Of a stretch of DNA of 64,000 nucleotides, positions 32,601 to 42,161 are shown in pieces; the first letter of the stretch is position 1, and every line of letters starts with the position of its first letter. The notes beneath the pieces are model-generated. The model was not told the origin of the DNA and did no database searches. It saw only the letters and a program-made list of their open reading frames with translations. The DNA comes from Tridacna crocea. Taxonomy: Eukaryota; Mollusca; Bivalvia; Cardiida; Cardiidae. The stretch is taken from positions 33,946,619 through 34,010,618 of the forward strand of contig OX031071.1 of assembly GCA_943736015.1 (NCBI GenBank), read 5' to 3'. Position numbers and translations under genes: made by a program.

Positions 32601-33152
32601 GAAATAAATGTATTTGTCTTAATGAAATTAATTTTAAAAAATGGGTCACCTAGGGCCATATTTTAGATCACTTGGTCAAATTAAAGAAATACCTTTACCA
32701 AACGACAAAGTTATAGTTATGGTCCAAATTGTAAGCATTTGCAGACAACAAAATACTGACTGAAAAATATTAATTTTGGTAACCAGCATTTTCTCCTTTT
32801 CCCGCAATGTTTTCAAAAGGCTTCTTTCTCTGGATCGTTGAACGTCGGGATTGTGTGGTAAAGGCCACTTTTAACGTGGGGTCATACTGTAGGTCACCGG
32901 GTCAAATTAAAGAAATACCTTGTGGGCACTTTAAGTGAAACATTTATTGCTCAATTAACTTGAAAACTGTCCAGAATGTTTTTCTTGATCAATTTTTCAT
33001 GAGTTCTAAATTGGAACACTTATGGTGATAAAGTACCCTTTTGATGCCACATTTTGAGCTTAATTGATCAGACAGTAGAATTATGCACGTGGAATGAAAT
33101 TTTACTTATTGACTCAGGTGAGCTATCCAGGGGCCACCATGGTCCTCTTGTT
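29660..33152 (+). mobile_element. Long Helentron-like element with two monomer types
   Basis: The 5' end is ACCTGAGCACGAATTGCTC (about 29663) and the 3' end is CTCAGGTGAGC...GGGGCCACCATGGTCCTCTTGTT. From about 29880 to 31740 it has monomers of about 165 bp with GCTTTGATATTTGG and CTGGCCCCGCCC. From about 31740 it has a different monomer of about 145 bp with GAAATACCTTGTGGGCAC and AGGCCACAT. Both ends match the family, so it appears to be one element of about 3.5 kb. A TTAA-element fragment interrupts it at 32693-32873. Confidence 0.65.
32693..32873 (-). mobile_element. TTAA hairpin MITE nested in the Helentron-like element
   Basis: CTTTACCAAACGACAAAG comes first. One hairpin arm is deleted (GGTAACCAGC is followed by one arm only), and it ends TTGTGTGGTAAAGG. 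Confidence 0.65.
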
Positions 33153-33221
33153 TGTATTGTAAAATTGCCGTCAATGAACAATAACAATACAAATACTTGT
33201 TTTTATTGTTGTAAAATTGCC

Positions 33222-33456
33222 GTCAGGCCAGCCCGGGTGGCTCAGTGGTGAGCGTGTCGGACTCATGACTTGGTGGTAGTAAGTTCGATATCCGGTTGAG
33301 GTGACCTTTCTTTCAGGGGTATTTTTGCCTCTCACCTCTGCTGAAGCATGTGAGAAAAGTAGTCGGTGGCTTTGGAAAGAAAGTTGTGTTAGTACCAGTG
33401 TGAAAAAGGAAGGAAACACATTTGCATCACCGACCCCAGGATATGACCCTATCTGT
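33222..33456 (+). mobile_element. SINE, head and body, split by a TTAA MITE
   Basis: An A-box-like GGTGGCTCAGTGGTGAGCG and a B-box-like AAGTTCGATATCC. The body runs to TGACCCTATCTG, where the MITE enters at TTAA. The tail AGTGGCATTAAACCCCAC resumes at 33683. Confidence 0.65.
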
Positions 33457-33682
33457 TAACCCATTACCACACAATCCCTACTTTTGATGCCCGTGAGAAA
33501 GAAGCCTTTTGGAAACACTGGGAAAAGGAGAAAATGCTGGTAACCAGCATTTTCTCCTTTTCCCACAGTGTTTTCTACCCTTCCCAGAACAAATTTCAAT
33601 TTTTCAGTCACCTTTATTTTGTCGTCTGCAAATGCTTTTAATTTGGACCAATCTAAAATTTTCTCGTGTGGTAAAGAGTTAA
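33456..33682 (+). mobile_element. TTAA hairpin MITE inserted in a SINE
   Basis: Near intact, both TTAA ends. The hairpin has CACTGGG/CCCACAGTG with a 3-bp deletion in the left arm. It lies inside the SINE. Confidence 0.85.
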
Positions 33683-33720
33683 AGTGGCATTAAACCCCAC
33701 TACAACCAAACAACCAAAAT
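33683..33720 (+). mobile_element. SINE tail beyond the MITE
   Basis: GTGGCATTAAACCCCACTAC followed by (CAAAC)-like repeats, the usual bivalve SINE tail. It belongs to the head at 33222. Confidence 0.65.
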
Positions 33721-33899
33721 TGTCCTCCCACACCTTTATGTAACGCTTTTTGTTTTGAAAAATAGTCCAGTTGCGTACCCAGAATGCCAAAATCAGATTT
33801 GTATTTGAAGTTTGTCATCTAGTAGGAGATAATATCACGCAGCATGATAATTGTACACTTTCATGGAATATTTCTTCACCGGAAATTTATAAACCTTCT

Positions 33900-34119
33900 C
33901 TCAACTCATTTATCAAACAACAATATTTTAGGTTTGTCCAAATTGAAAGCATTTACAGACAACAAAATAAAATGTCCTGAAAAATTGAAATTTGTTTTGT
34001 GAAGGATAGAAAACATTGTGGGAAAAAGAACCAGCATTTTCTCCTTTTCCCACAATGGTTTTCTAACGACTTCTTTCTCAGGGTCGTCAAAAGCAGGGAA
34101 CTGTCTGGTAATGGGTTAA
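33900..34119 (-). mobile_element. TTAA hairpin MITE with partly deleted arm
   Basis: TCAAACAACAATATTTTAGG comes first. The left arm is shortened to GTGGGAAAAAGAACCAGC, so only the outer stem pairs. It ends GGTAATGGGTTAA. Confidence 0.75.
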
Positions 34120-34368
34120 AAAAAGGAAACAGGCGTCACAAGTTTCTATCGAAATCTTAGTAAATATAGTACTGTTGGCAGATGGTTTGTACACTCAGTT
34201 GTCAACGTGATTTATCAAGTAATTGGCAGTTTTCACCGACAGATTGATAGATGTGAATAAGTGGTTGTTCGTTTCGTTGCTAATCTATTTACATGGGCAC
34301 CGCCATGTTTAAGATCATGTGACTGGTACATGTAGCTCAAAATGGTTTGTCGATAGTCTGTAACGTGT

Positions 34369-34597
34369 TTAACCCTTTACCACACAATGACGACTTTTAA
34401 TGACCCTGAGGAATAAGCCTTTTGAAAACCTTGTGGAAAAAGGAGAACATTCTGGTAACTAATATTTTCTCCTTTTCCCACAAAGTATTCTACCCTATCA
34501 AAGAATAATTTAGTTACTTTAGCCACTATGAAATTGATGCCTACAAAATGTTTTCAATCTGGATAGGTCTAAAATTTTGCTGTGTGGTAAAATGTTA
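34369..34597 (+). mobile_element. TTAA hairpin MITE
   Basis: TTAACCCTTTACCACACAAT to GTGTGGTAAAATGTTAA. The hairpin has several unpaired changes, so this is an older copy. Confidence 0.8.
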
Positions 34598-34861
34598 ATG
34601 CCGTTTTCAACACTATTTCAGTTATATCACGACAGCTTGTGCGCCACGCTTTCTTTGAGTTTCTTTTTATTTACTCCACACATTATTCTTACAAAACCAA
34701 CGGCCGCCTAGTTTAAAACGGAAACCACACTTAAACGGCACTCTTCACAAATTAGTCGATTCCATAACTACATCTAACCTTGTCTGCATCAAGGAAGTTT
34801 CTATTTTATACTGCCACACATATCCTAAACAAGCTGGTTAAAGAAGAAAATATAGTTTACA

Positions 34862-35074
34862 TTTAGTCTTTACCAAATAATCCCGACTTCTAACGACCCA
34901 GAGAAAAAAAATGAAACATTGCGGGAAAATGAGAAAATTGTAGTTACTCATTTTCCCACTATGTTTTCTACCTTTCTCAAAACAAACTTCAACTTTTCAA
35001 TCACGTTTATTTTGTAGTCTACTAATGCTTTCAATTTGGACCAGTCTAAAATTTTGTCGTTTGGTAATGAGTTC
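34862..35074 (+). mobile_element. TTAA hairpin MITE, shortened hairpin
   Basis: Hairpin GGGAAAATGAGAAAATTG to CTCATTTTCCC. The terminal TTAA is changed to TTCA on the right. Confidence 0.7.
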
Positions 35075-35307
35075 AGCATACTTATTTTACATCGATTGAG
35101 AAACAAGTTCTTACAACTTATTCTAATCTCTCAAAATAACAAACTAGAACAAATATTTGGGTATAAATTCACTAAACGTGATTTATTCATTCAAAAGAGC
35201 AATACAAAAAAGAAAATCTGAACTTCTTAACTACTCCATCCCATTCTTTTATTCACTCATTCTATCCGATGTTAAAAGACCATTTTTTTTAAGTGAAAAA
35301 AACTTTA

Positions 35308-35524
35308 ATAGGTTACCCCTTAATCCAGACTTTTAACGACAAGAGAAAATCTGAAAACATCATGGGAAAAGGAGAAAATGCTGTTAACTAGCATTTTCTC
35401 CTTTTCCAGGCTTTTTCTATCCTTTCACAGAAAATTAAGTTCACTTGTAACACTCAATTTTTTTTTAACGGCATATGCGTTCAGATTTGTGAAAGTAAAA
35501 AAATAGTATGTTTGAAAGGGTTAA
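35308..35524 (+). mobile_element. TTAA hairpin MITE, altered tip
   Basis: The tip reads GCTGTTAACTAGC, and the stem is otherwise good. It ends TTTGAAAGGGTTAA. Confidence 0.7.
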
Positions 35525-36183
35525 GCCTTGGTCACACCAAGGTTACGGACGAGTACCGGATAAAAATAATTTTATCCGTTTGTGTCCGTTCTTATCCGAT
35601 GACTTCACTACTTTTCCAGCGATGTCCGGTGATGTCCGTTCCGTCCTGTGGGAAGTTTTGAGAATGTTCAAAATTTCCACCAGACAAAATGGACAGAGAT
35701 GTGCAAATTACATACTTTGGGTGCATCTGACTATTTATAGCCTCAGTACCTGTCACGTGACCGATACGTTCCTCGTATATTGGTGCTTGGTATGTTTCCG
35801 TTCAACATATGTAGGAAGAACGTTTTGTCCTGTTCTTATGCATTGCACTTCTGTTTTATCCAGTACAAGTCCGTTTCTCGTACGGTTATATCCTTCAATG
35901 GACCCGTTTGTTATCCAAAACATACCCAGTAAACATCCGTTTTTTTCATTACATGTGCTTTACTCGTGTGGACATTGTGTGGCTTCTTCAGTCCAAATAC
36001 CGATCACGTGAGCTCGAGTGGCAGAGTAGATGAATTTTGTCATCAGATAACCCAAATTCTGCATATTTATGTCTATTCTTCCTCTGTTACATATCCGTTA
36101 GCGGACCTGACCCAGCCTTTAAACTGCTATACATATGAAACGAAAATTTCCAGCTTGAAGTAAAAATAAACCAAACCCTTGTG
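35525..36183. repeat. Unclassified repeat-like segment
   Basis: It begins CCTTGGTCACACCAAGG, a palindrome. It then has repeated words such as TTATCCG, GATGTCCG and GTCCGTT. A 167-codon frame crosses it but has no recognisable domain and begins inside the MITE, so I do not call a gene. It may be an unrecognised mobile element. Confidence 0.35.
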
Positions 36184-36396
36184 TTAACCCGTTACCACAT
36201 AGCAAAATTTTAGACCTATCCAAATTGAAAGCATTTGCAGACGACCATTTTGTGGGGGTTCAAATGGTGCAATTTTGCTTTGATAGGATATACAACTTTG
36301 TGGGAAAAGGAGAAAAATGCTAGTTGCCAGCATTTTCTCCTTTTCTCACAATGTTTTCAAAAGGCTTCTTCCTCACCTTCTGTGGTAAAGTGTTAA
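36184..36396 (-). mobile_element. TTAA hairpin MITE
   Basis: TTAACCCGTTACC to GGTAAAGTGTTAA, hairpin around GCTAGTTGCCAGC, with a changed left interior (GTGGGGGTTCAAATGG). Confidence 0.75.
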
Positions 36397-36417
36397 GCTA
36401 TCAAAGATCTTTTGTTG

Positions 36418-36540
36418 GACCTACATTTTCTCCTTTTTCCCCACTGTTTTCTACTTTTTCTAGACAAATGTTTACTTTATGAGCTACAAATGCTTTCAAT
36501 TTGGACTGGTCTAAGATTTGTTGTCTGGTAAGGAAGTAAG
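36418..36540 (+). mobile_element. TTAA hairpin MITE, 3' half
   Basis: One arm (CATTTTCTCCTTTTTCCCC) and the 3' flank to GTCTGGTAAGG. The 5' half is absent. Confidence 0.55.
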
Positions 36541-36707
36541 GTAAACTTTATGAACATAAGACAGATGAATGCCTCTTACGTGATAAAAAAAATCGAACTT
36601 AATCGTAACAGAGAGATGTTTGTAAAACATGTATGCCCCCTAATTATGGCATCCAATTCTAAATATAACATGTGATTATAAACTGTTAAGTTCAAAGTGT
36701 AAAAAGG

Positions 36708-37290
36708 TACAACAAGAACGAAAATCAACAAAGGGCAAAAACTGCAAAAAATATAATGGGCAGAGTTATGGTTCTTGTGCAGTGCACTTCTCCTGAATAA
36801 GATCTATCCACATATAAAGTTTCAAGATGATAACTGAAAAACCTTTTGAGTTATGCTCTGGACAAAAATTAAGTATGAAAATCAACAAAGAGCAATAACT
36901 TCAAAAATATGATTGGCGGAGTTATGGTTCTTGTGCACTGCACTTCTCCTCAATGAGATCTATCCACCTATGAGATTTCAAGGTGATACCTGAAATACTT
37001 TTAGAGTTATGCTCCGGACAAAAATTAAGTATGAAAATCAACAAAGGGCAATAACTTCATTAATATGATGGTCAGAGTTATGGTTCTTGTGCACTGCACT
37101 TCTCCTTATTGAGATCTATCCACCTATGTAGTTTCAAGATGATACCTGAAATTCTTTTTGAGTTATGCTCCGGACAAAAATGTGGTCTACGGACCGACCG
37201 ACGGACCGACTGACCGACGGACTGACCCGACCGACCGACAGACCGACAAGTGCAAAGCAATATACCCCCACTTCTTTGAAGGGGGGCATA
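36708..37290 (+). mobile_element. Tandem-monomer repeat ending in a C/G hairpin
   Basis: GATCTATCCAC recurs at 36801, 36957 and 37113, an exact 156-bp period. A (GACC)-rich short tandem (about 37188-37250) follows, then the end TATACCCCC...GGGGGGCATA, which can form a hairpin. The architecture (monomers, microsatellite, terminal hairpin) parallels the Helentron-like elements, but the sequence is unrelated. Confidence 0.55.
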
Positions 37291-37655
37291 ACTATGTATC
37301 CACTTGTATTATTTAATGTTTTTCTGGTGGGATATCGAGAAATATCGGTGAAGATATTTTGCAATATCCCATGGGTAGGACCAGTGAAAATAACGATTTT
37401 TAACTTCAAATTACCAAGGTAAAATGCGCCTGACTTCACAACCAGATGGAAATATGACGTCATGTACCTTACATTTCTCGCGATTGACGTAATATATTAA
37501 TGTGTTTCTATACAGAGGGGATACACCTCAGGGAATAACTGAAAAGAACTGTACTAGATTTTGATCAAGTTCCTCCGAGAAAGGGTTTAAAGCATGAAAT
37601 AAATAGAATATTTGTTGTGTGTGTGTTTTTTTTTTTCAGTGAACGTTTGAAATGT
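37291..37655. other. Unassigned DNA
   Basis: No gene or repeat call. A T run lies near 37628. Confidence 0.35.
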
Positions 37656-37656
37656 A

Positions 37657-37774
37657 TTTCATCTCGGAACACCATCGGTAATATTTTCACTCCTGGCACA
37701 ATTTCGATCTTTCACCGAAAAAAACAAGCACCACTTATGAAAATATTACTGATGGTTCTCACTCGATGAAATGA
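37657..37774. repeat. Imperfect hairpin with arms of about 35 bp
   Basis: ACCATCGGTAATATTTTCA and TGAAAATATTACTGATGGT are the arm cores. Related sequence occurs once more at about 48105-48185, where only one arm type is present. Confidence 0.5.
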
Positions 37775-37844
37775 TTTTCGCTCTTTCACAAAAAAAAACC
37801 CCAAATATCCTCTATATTCTGTCAGAATGACTCATCAGTCCTTG

Positions 37845-37935
37845 AAAAGGAAATGGCCGAGCCAGTAATCAACCCAAACCTCCTGTTCACAAATCCTGCA
37901 CGCTACCAATTGAGCTATTGGTGCTCAGCTAAGTT
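37845..37935 (-). mobile_element. SINE head
   Basis: On the minus strand, an A-box-like TAGCTCAATTGGTAGCG and a B-box-like GGGTTGATTACTGG, ending CTCGGCCA as in the SINE at 58.2-58.5 kb. The body length is uncertain. Confidence 0.55.
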
Positions 37936-38056
37936 TGTAATGGAGAATCTTGTTTCTTTTTATCAATTTTAATAGATCTAATTATTTTTATTTAGTAAAT
38001 AAAATGACTAATTTCTCATAACAACAACTTGGTCTTTTTTTATCACCTGTTCACCT
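37929..38056 (+). repeat. Tandem flank copy A (filled site)
   Basis: CTAAGTTTGTAATGGAGAATC through AACAACTTGGTCTTT to GTTCACCT repeats at 38291-38400. In this copy a MITE sits in the terminal TTAA. Confidence 0.75.
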
Positions 38057-38284
38057 TTAACCATTTACCAAACAATCCCTGTTTTTACGACTATGAGATC
38101 GAAGCATTTTGAAAACATTGTCGGAAAAGGAGAAAATGCTGGTAACCAGCATTTTCTCCTTTTCCCACAATGTTTTCTATCCCAATAGAAACAAAATTTC
38201 GATATTTGAGTTCCTTTACTTTGTCGTCTGCAAGTACTTTAAATTTGGACCAGTCCAAAATTTTGTCGTTCGGTAAAGGTTTAA
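38057..38284 (+). mobile_element. TTAA hairpin MITE with paralogous empty site
   Basis: Full length, with a near-perfect palindrome on GCTGGTAACCAGC. Flank copy B at 38291-38404 ends GTTCACCTTTAAAAAG without the element, so the exact insertion site and its TTAA duplication can be read. Confidence 0.88.
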
Positions 38285-38290
38285 AAAAAT

Positions 38291-38404
38291 CTAAGCTTGT
38301 AATGGAGAATCTCGTTTTGTCATCAATACTTTTCCATTTGGTAAATAAAATGACTAATTGCTCGTAACAACAACTTGGTCTTTTTATCACCCGTTCACCT
38401 TTAA
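38291..38404 (+). repeat. Tandem flank copy B (empty site)
   Basis: Duplicate of 37929-38056 with about a dozen differences. The TTAA at 38401-38404 is unoccupied. Confidence 0.75.
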
Positions 38405-38898
38405 AAAGAACCCTTCAATCGCTTATTAAAAGCAATTACCCTTTTTTCTGATACGTTTTTCTATAACATTGAAAAGAAAGACAATTTTTCTGTTCATAAA
38501 ATATGTGACCCATCATGTAAAAAGGGACTATCTGGGAATTCCATACATCAATTAGATGAAAACAGATCAACAATAGCGAAGGTTAGTTTAAGCTGATAGT
38601 TAAAAAATGTTAACAACAAGGTAGAATGACCACTTTTCATACAGAAAATATCATAAAAGCCAAAAGTGTTGACCCTAGTCAGACTGCACAATTTGCAGCT
38701 TGTGTTATATCTAAAAATAGCCGGGGTAACAAATTGATTAACAATGTATTCAACTTGTGTCCATGATATTCGTATCCGAGGATGTTGCCACTGCGTCTTT
38801 CTGGATATTTTCAAACATAACTGTCAGGTCCGAGTTGGATTTGATCTGTTGAATAAATTCATTCATCTGTGGACTTTTATCTGCAAAAGAAATATGAA
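38405..38898. other. Unassigned DNA
   Basis: No repeat termini recognised and no supported gene. Confidence 0.35.
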
Positions 38899-39343
38899 TT
38901 AACTTTTTAACAAACATTAAAATTCTAGACTGGTCCAAATTGTGGGCACTTGCAGACAACAAATTAAACCTAACTCAAAAATGGAAATTTGATTTAAGCA
39001 GGGTAGAAAACATTGTGGAAAAAGGAGAAACTGCTGCTTACCAGCATTTTCTGCTTTTCCCACAATGTTTTCAAAACGCTTATATCTCGGGGTCTAAACA
39101 GATGTCAAATATCGAAATTTGTTATCAGCATTTTTCTCCTTTTCCCTCATTGCTTTCCAAAAGCTTCTATCTCATGGTCTAAACACAAGTCAAAAATTAA
39201 AATTTGTTTCCAGCAGAGTAGAAAACATTGCAAGAAAAGGATAAAATGCTGGTAACCCAGCAATTCCTCCTTTTCCCACAACGCTTTTAAAATGCATCTA
39301 TCTCGGGGTCGTAAAAACCAGGGATTGTTTGGTAAAGGGTTAA
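38899..39343 (-). mobile_element. TTAA hairpin MITE with serially repeated 3' portion
   Basis: It starts near TTAACAAACATTAAAATTC. It contains one full hairpin, then two further CCAGCA...CTCCTTTTCCC units each followed by the CTTCTATCTC flank, then the terminus TTGTTTGGTAAAGGGTTAA at 39343. It is a rearranged copy leading into the 113-bp array. Confidence 0.7.
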
Positions 39344-39682
39344 ATTCTTCAGGGACAAAATGCTGGTAACCAGCATTTTCTCCTTTTCCCGCAATGCTTT
39401 CAAAAGGCATCTATCTCAGGGTTGTAAAAACCAGGGATTGTTTGGTATAGGGTTAAAGTCTTCAGGGACAAAATGCTGGTAACCAGCAATTCCTCCTTTT
39501 CCCACAATGCTTTCAAAAGGCATCTATCTCAGGGTTGTAAAAACCAGGGATTGTTTGGTATAGGGTTAAAGTCTTCAGGGACAGAATGCTGGTAACCAGC
39601 ATTTTCTCCTTTTCCTACATTGCTTTCAAAAGGCATCTATCTCAGGGTCGTAAAAACCAGGGACTGTTTGGTAAAGAGTTAA
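39344..39682 (-). repeat. 113-bp tandem array derived from MITE ends
   Basis: Three units. TTAA occurs at 39340, 39453, 39566 and 39679, exactly 113 bp apart. Each unit has TCTTCAGGGACA, GCTGGTAACCAGC, one arm, the flank and a complete MITE terminus (GTTTGGTA...GGGTTAA). Units differ by only a few bases. Confidence 0.88.
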
Positions 39683-39717
39683 AATCTTTAGGGACAGAAA
39701 AACTCGTTGTTTGAGGT

Positions 39718-39979
39718 TTAACTCTTTACCAAACGACACAATTTTAGACTTGTCCAAATTCAACGCATTTGAAGATGACAAATTAAATATGTCTAGAAAA
39801 CTAAACTTTGTTTTGGGACAGGTAGAAAATGTTGTAGGAAAAGGAGAAAATGCTGGTTATCAGCATTTTCTCTTTTTCCTTCTTTCTCAGTGTGGTTAAA
39901 AGTGTCGAAAACTAAACTTTGTTTTCGGACAGGTAGAAAAACTTCTTCCTAAAGACGGGATTGTGTGGTAATGAGTTAA
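39718..39979 (-). mobile_element. TTAA hairpin MITE, longer variant
   Basis: TTAACTCTTTACCAAACGAC to GTGGTAATGAGTTAA. Hairpin on GCTGGTTATCAGC. After the hairpin an internal segment (AAAACTAAACTTTGTTTT) is repeated, giving 262 bp. Confidence 0.75.
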
Positions 39980-40210
39980 AAGATCAATACCATAACCACA
40001 CAGCCAAAGAGATACCCTCTGACGCAGTTTTCAGGTATTGTGTGGTAATGAGTTAAAAGGCCAATACCATAACCACACAGCCAAAGAGATACATGTATCT
40101 CTCTGACGCAGTTTTTAGGTATTGTGTGGTAATGAGTTAAAAGACCAATACCATAACCACACAGCCAAAGAGATATCTCTCTGACACAGTTTTCAGGTAT
40201 TGTATTTAAA
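39980..40210 (-). repeat. 77-84-bp tandem array derived from a MITE end
   Basis: Three units. Each has CAATACCATAACCACACAGC, then CTCTGACGCAG, then TATTGTGTGGTAATGAGTTAA, the same terminus as the preceding MITE. TTAA occurs at 39976, 40053 and 40137. One unit has an extra ACATGTAT. Confidence 0.8.
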
Positions 40211-40341
40211 TCAGGACGAAGCTATGCACGAAGAAACAGTCTCCCGTAATACACCCCCTCTTAAAATCATCATTTATGGATGACTCAAAGCCTTATTAGG
40301 CAGTAATTCCGAATTTGGACAACAAATTGGCTCAATGTCCA

Positions 40342-40359
40342 ATCCCGGACAAGCCCCCA
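40342..40359 (-). repeat. tRNA-Pro primer-site remnant of another LTR element
   Basis: The reverse complement matches the retrotransposon's primer site at 17 of 18 bases (TGGGGGCTTGTCCGGGAT). To its right is TGAACAAAGTCCGTAACAAG, which may be a decayed LTR end. No coding region is adjacent. Confidence 0.4.
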
Positions 40360-41730
40360 TCTTATGAACAAAGTCCGTAACAAGAGAAACAACTGATAAT
40401 ACTCATAGCTCAAATACAAACAGCATATCGCGGGCTTAACGCAAAACGGTTGTAACTCCCTTTTTTTTGTCAAAAGATGACTTTGTTACATTTTTATCCT
40501 CCGCTGAAAAGACGGCGGGGTATATAGTAATACCGTATACCGGGTTTTTTTTAACGTGCTGCCAATTTTTACTAATTTTTTACGCATCAAAAAGATTCGT
40601 AAAAATTCAACGCGTAAATAGTCACAGCTTAAAACCGTAGTATTGAATCGATATGAAATAAAGGGTTATTAGTATGTAATACCTGTGCACTAAGTACACG
40701 AAATATAACAATTTTTTCACTTGTGTTCTGATTATGTATGATTTGACTGCTTTCAAACAGTCATCTCTATTTGGATATTTTAAGCCACAGCTTCCGTGCC
40801 CAAATAGAAAACTAACAGAGAATTCAAATCCATACTATACGTGAATTGAATATTCAGGTTAAAAATGCTTTGACACCACGTAAACGAGGCACCTTCATGA
40901 TACTCGACACGTTGATTATGGCGGTGATGAGAATTTGACTCGGCATTGGGCTGCTTCAAAAATGTCACAAATGGGTCTTGTGAAAAGACGTGAATACATC
41001 ATCCCTTAAAACAGTTTCTTACTATTGACAGAGAAAATCTAAAAAGTCGAAAGGTTGTATCTCAGATTCACAAATTTTCTTCATGCAAAACGATTGTAAC
41101 TCAGTTACAACCAGAGTTACAACAGTTTTGCCTGGAAAACATTTGAAATCAATATGCAGGTTTTGAGAGTCACTCTCATATAATGATGTCATAGATGACA
41201 TCAAATCAATATCATGATAATGATAAAGCTGAAGCATCTTTACTGATGATTTCTTATGTGTATGAAAGCTGAAAGGAGAAACTTTAAAGCAGGTCGACTT
41301 TGAATTTATGATCAGATCTTTATTCATTTTCTCCTGAGTAATTTTTTCCAATAGAGTAGGTAATAAAAAGAACATGAAGCTTGCTTAATCCTTAGAGTGC
41401 CATGCACAGCTTTAAGGCCTTTTATACCAATTAGATCAAGATCAGAGTGCACAAAACATGGACTCTGATCTACGATAAAAAATGTTTACTTTTAAGACAT
41501 TCACAAAAAATGTCTGAAAGTACATGTATGACATTTTAGGTATGTTTGTCATGTATTTCATCAATTTTCTGATGAAAGACCATTAGTTTAGAGAATTTGA
41601 ATAATATACTACAGACCTGATAAAAAATATTGTGAAAGAAGGAGCATTCCATTTATCTCAAGTTGCTCCTTCCACAAAATATTCTACATGTTATCTTCAT
41701 ATTGTCAACTTAGATAACAGAAAAAATACC
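40360..41730. other. Unassigned DNA
   Basis: A GATCAAGATCAGAGTGCACA motif lies near 41434. A short imperfect hairpin with GAAGGAG/CTCCTTCC arms lies near 41637-41690. No gene is supported. Confidence 0.35.
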
Positions 41731-41908
41731 GATGCATCAAAGAGGTGAATATTATTTGTCTGACGTGCTGCTGAATCATGAAGTACATGTTATATACTGG
41801 TAAAATAGGGATTTATAATTCTCTACAATACCAAGCAAACCATCGTATAATAATGATGCATCAAAGAGGTGAATATTATTGTCTGACGTGCTGCTGAATC
41901 ATGAAGTA
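41731..41908. repeat. Recent local duplication, 124-bp offset
   Basis: About 54 bp starting GATGCATCAAAGAGGTGAAT occur at 41731-41785 and 41855-41908 with a single one-base indel. Confidence 0.85.
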
Positions 41909-41934
41909 TTACGGTCCTTGGACAAGCAGGAAAT

Positions 41935-42161
41935 TTAACTCATCACCAAACGACAATATTTTCGACTTGTCCAAATCGAAAGCATTTGCAGACGACAAAA
42001 TAAAAGCGGCTGAAAATTTGAAATTTGTACTGTGAAGGGTAGAAACATTGCGGGAAAAGGAGAAAATGCTGTTTAACAGCATTTTCTCCTTTTCCCACAA
42101 TGTTTTCTAAAGGCTTCTTTCTCAGGGTTGTCAAAAGTAGGGATTGTATGTAAATGATTAA
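41935..42161 (-). mobile_element. TTAA hairpin MITE, tip variant
   Basis: TTAACTCATCACCAAACGAC first. The palindrome is almost perfect, with tip GCTGTTTAACAGC instead of GCTGGTAACCAGC, a change mirrored in both arms. Confidence 0.82.

Noticed and set aside
35508..36011. 167-codon open frame
   Set aside because: It starts inside a MITE terminus, has no recognisable domain, is rich in Ser/Cys/Phe as expected of pyrimidine-rich non-coding DNA, and crosses repeat-like words.
37134..37463. Frames rich in Ser/Val/Gly/Arg over the GACC tract
   Set aside because: They are produced by the (GACC)n microsatellite.
39344..39682. CRISPR-like array
   Set aside because: The units are wholly repetitive with no unique spacers and derive from a MITE end.
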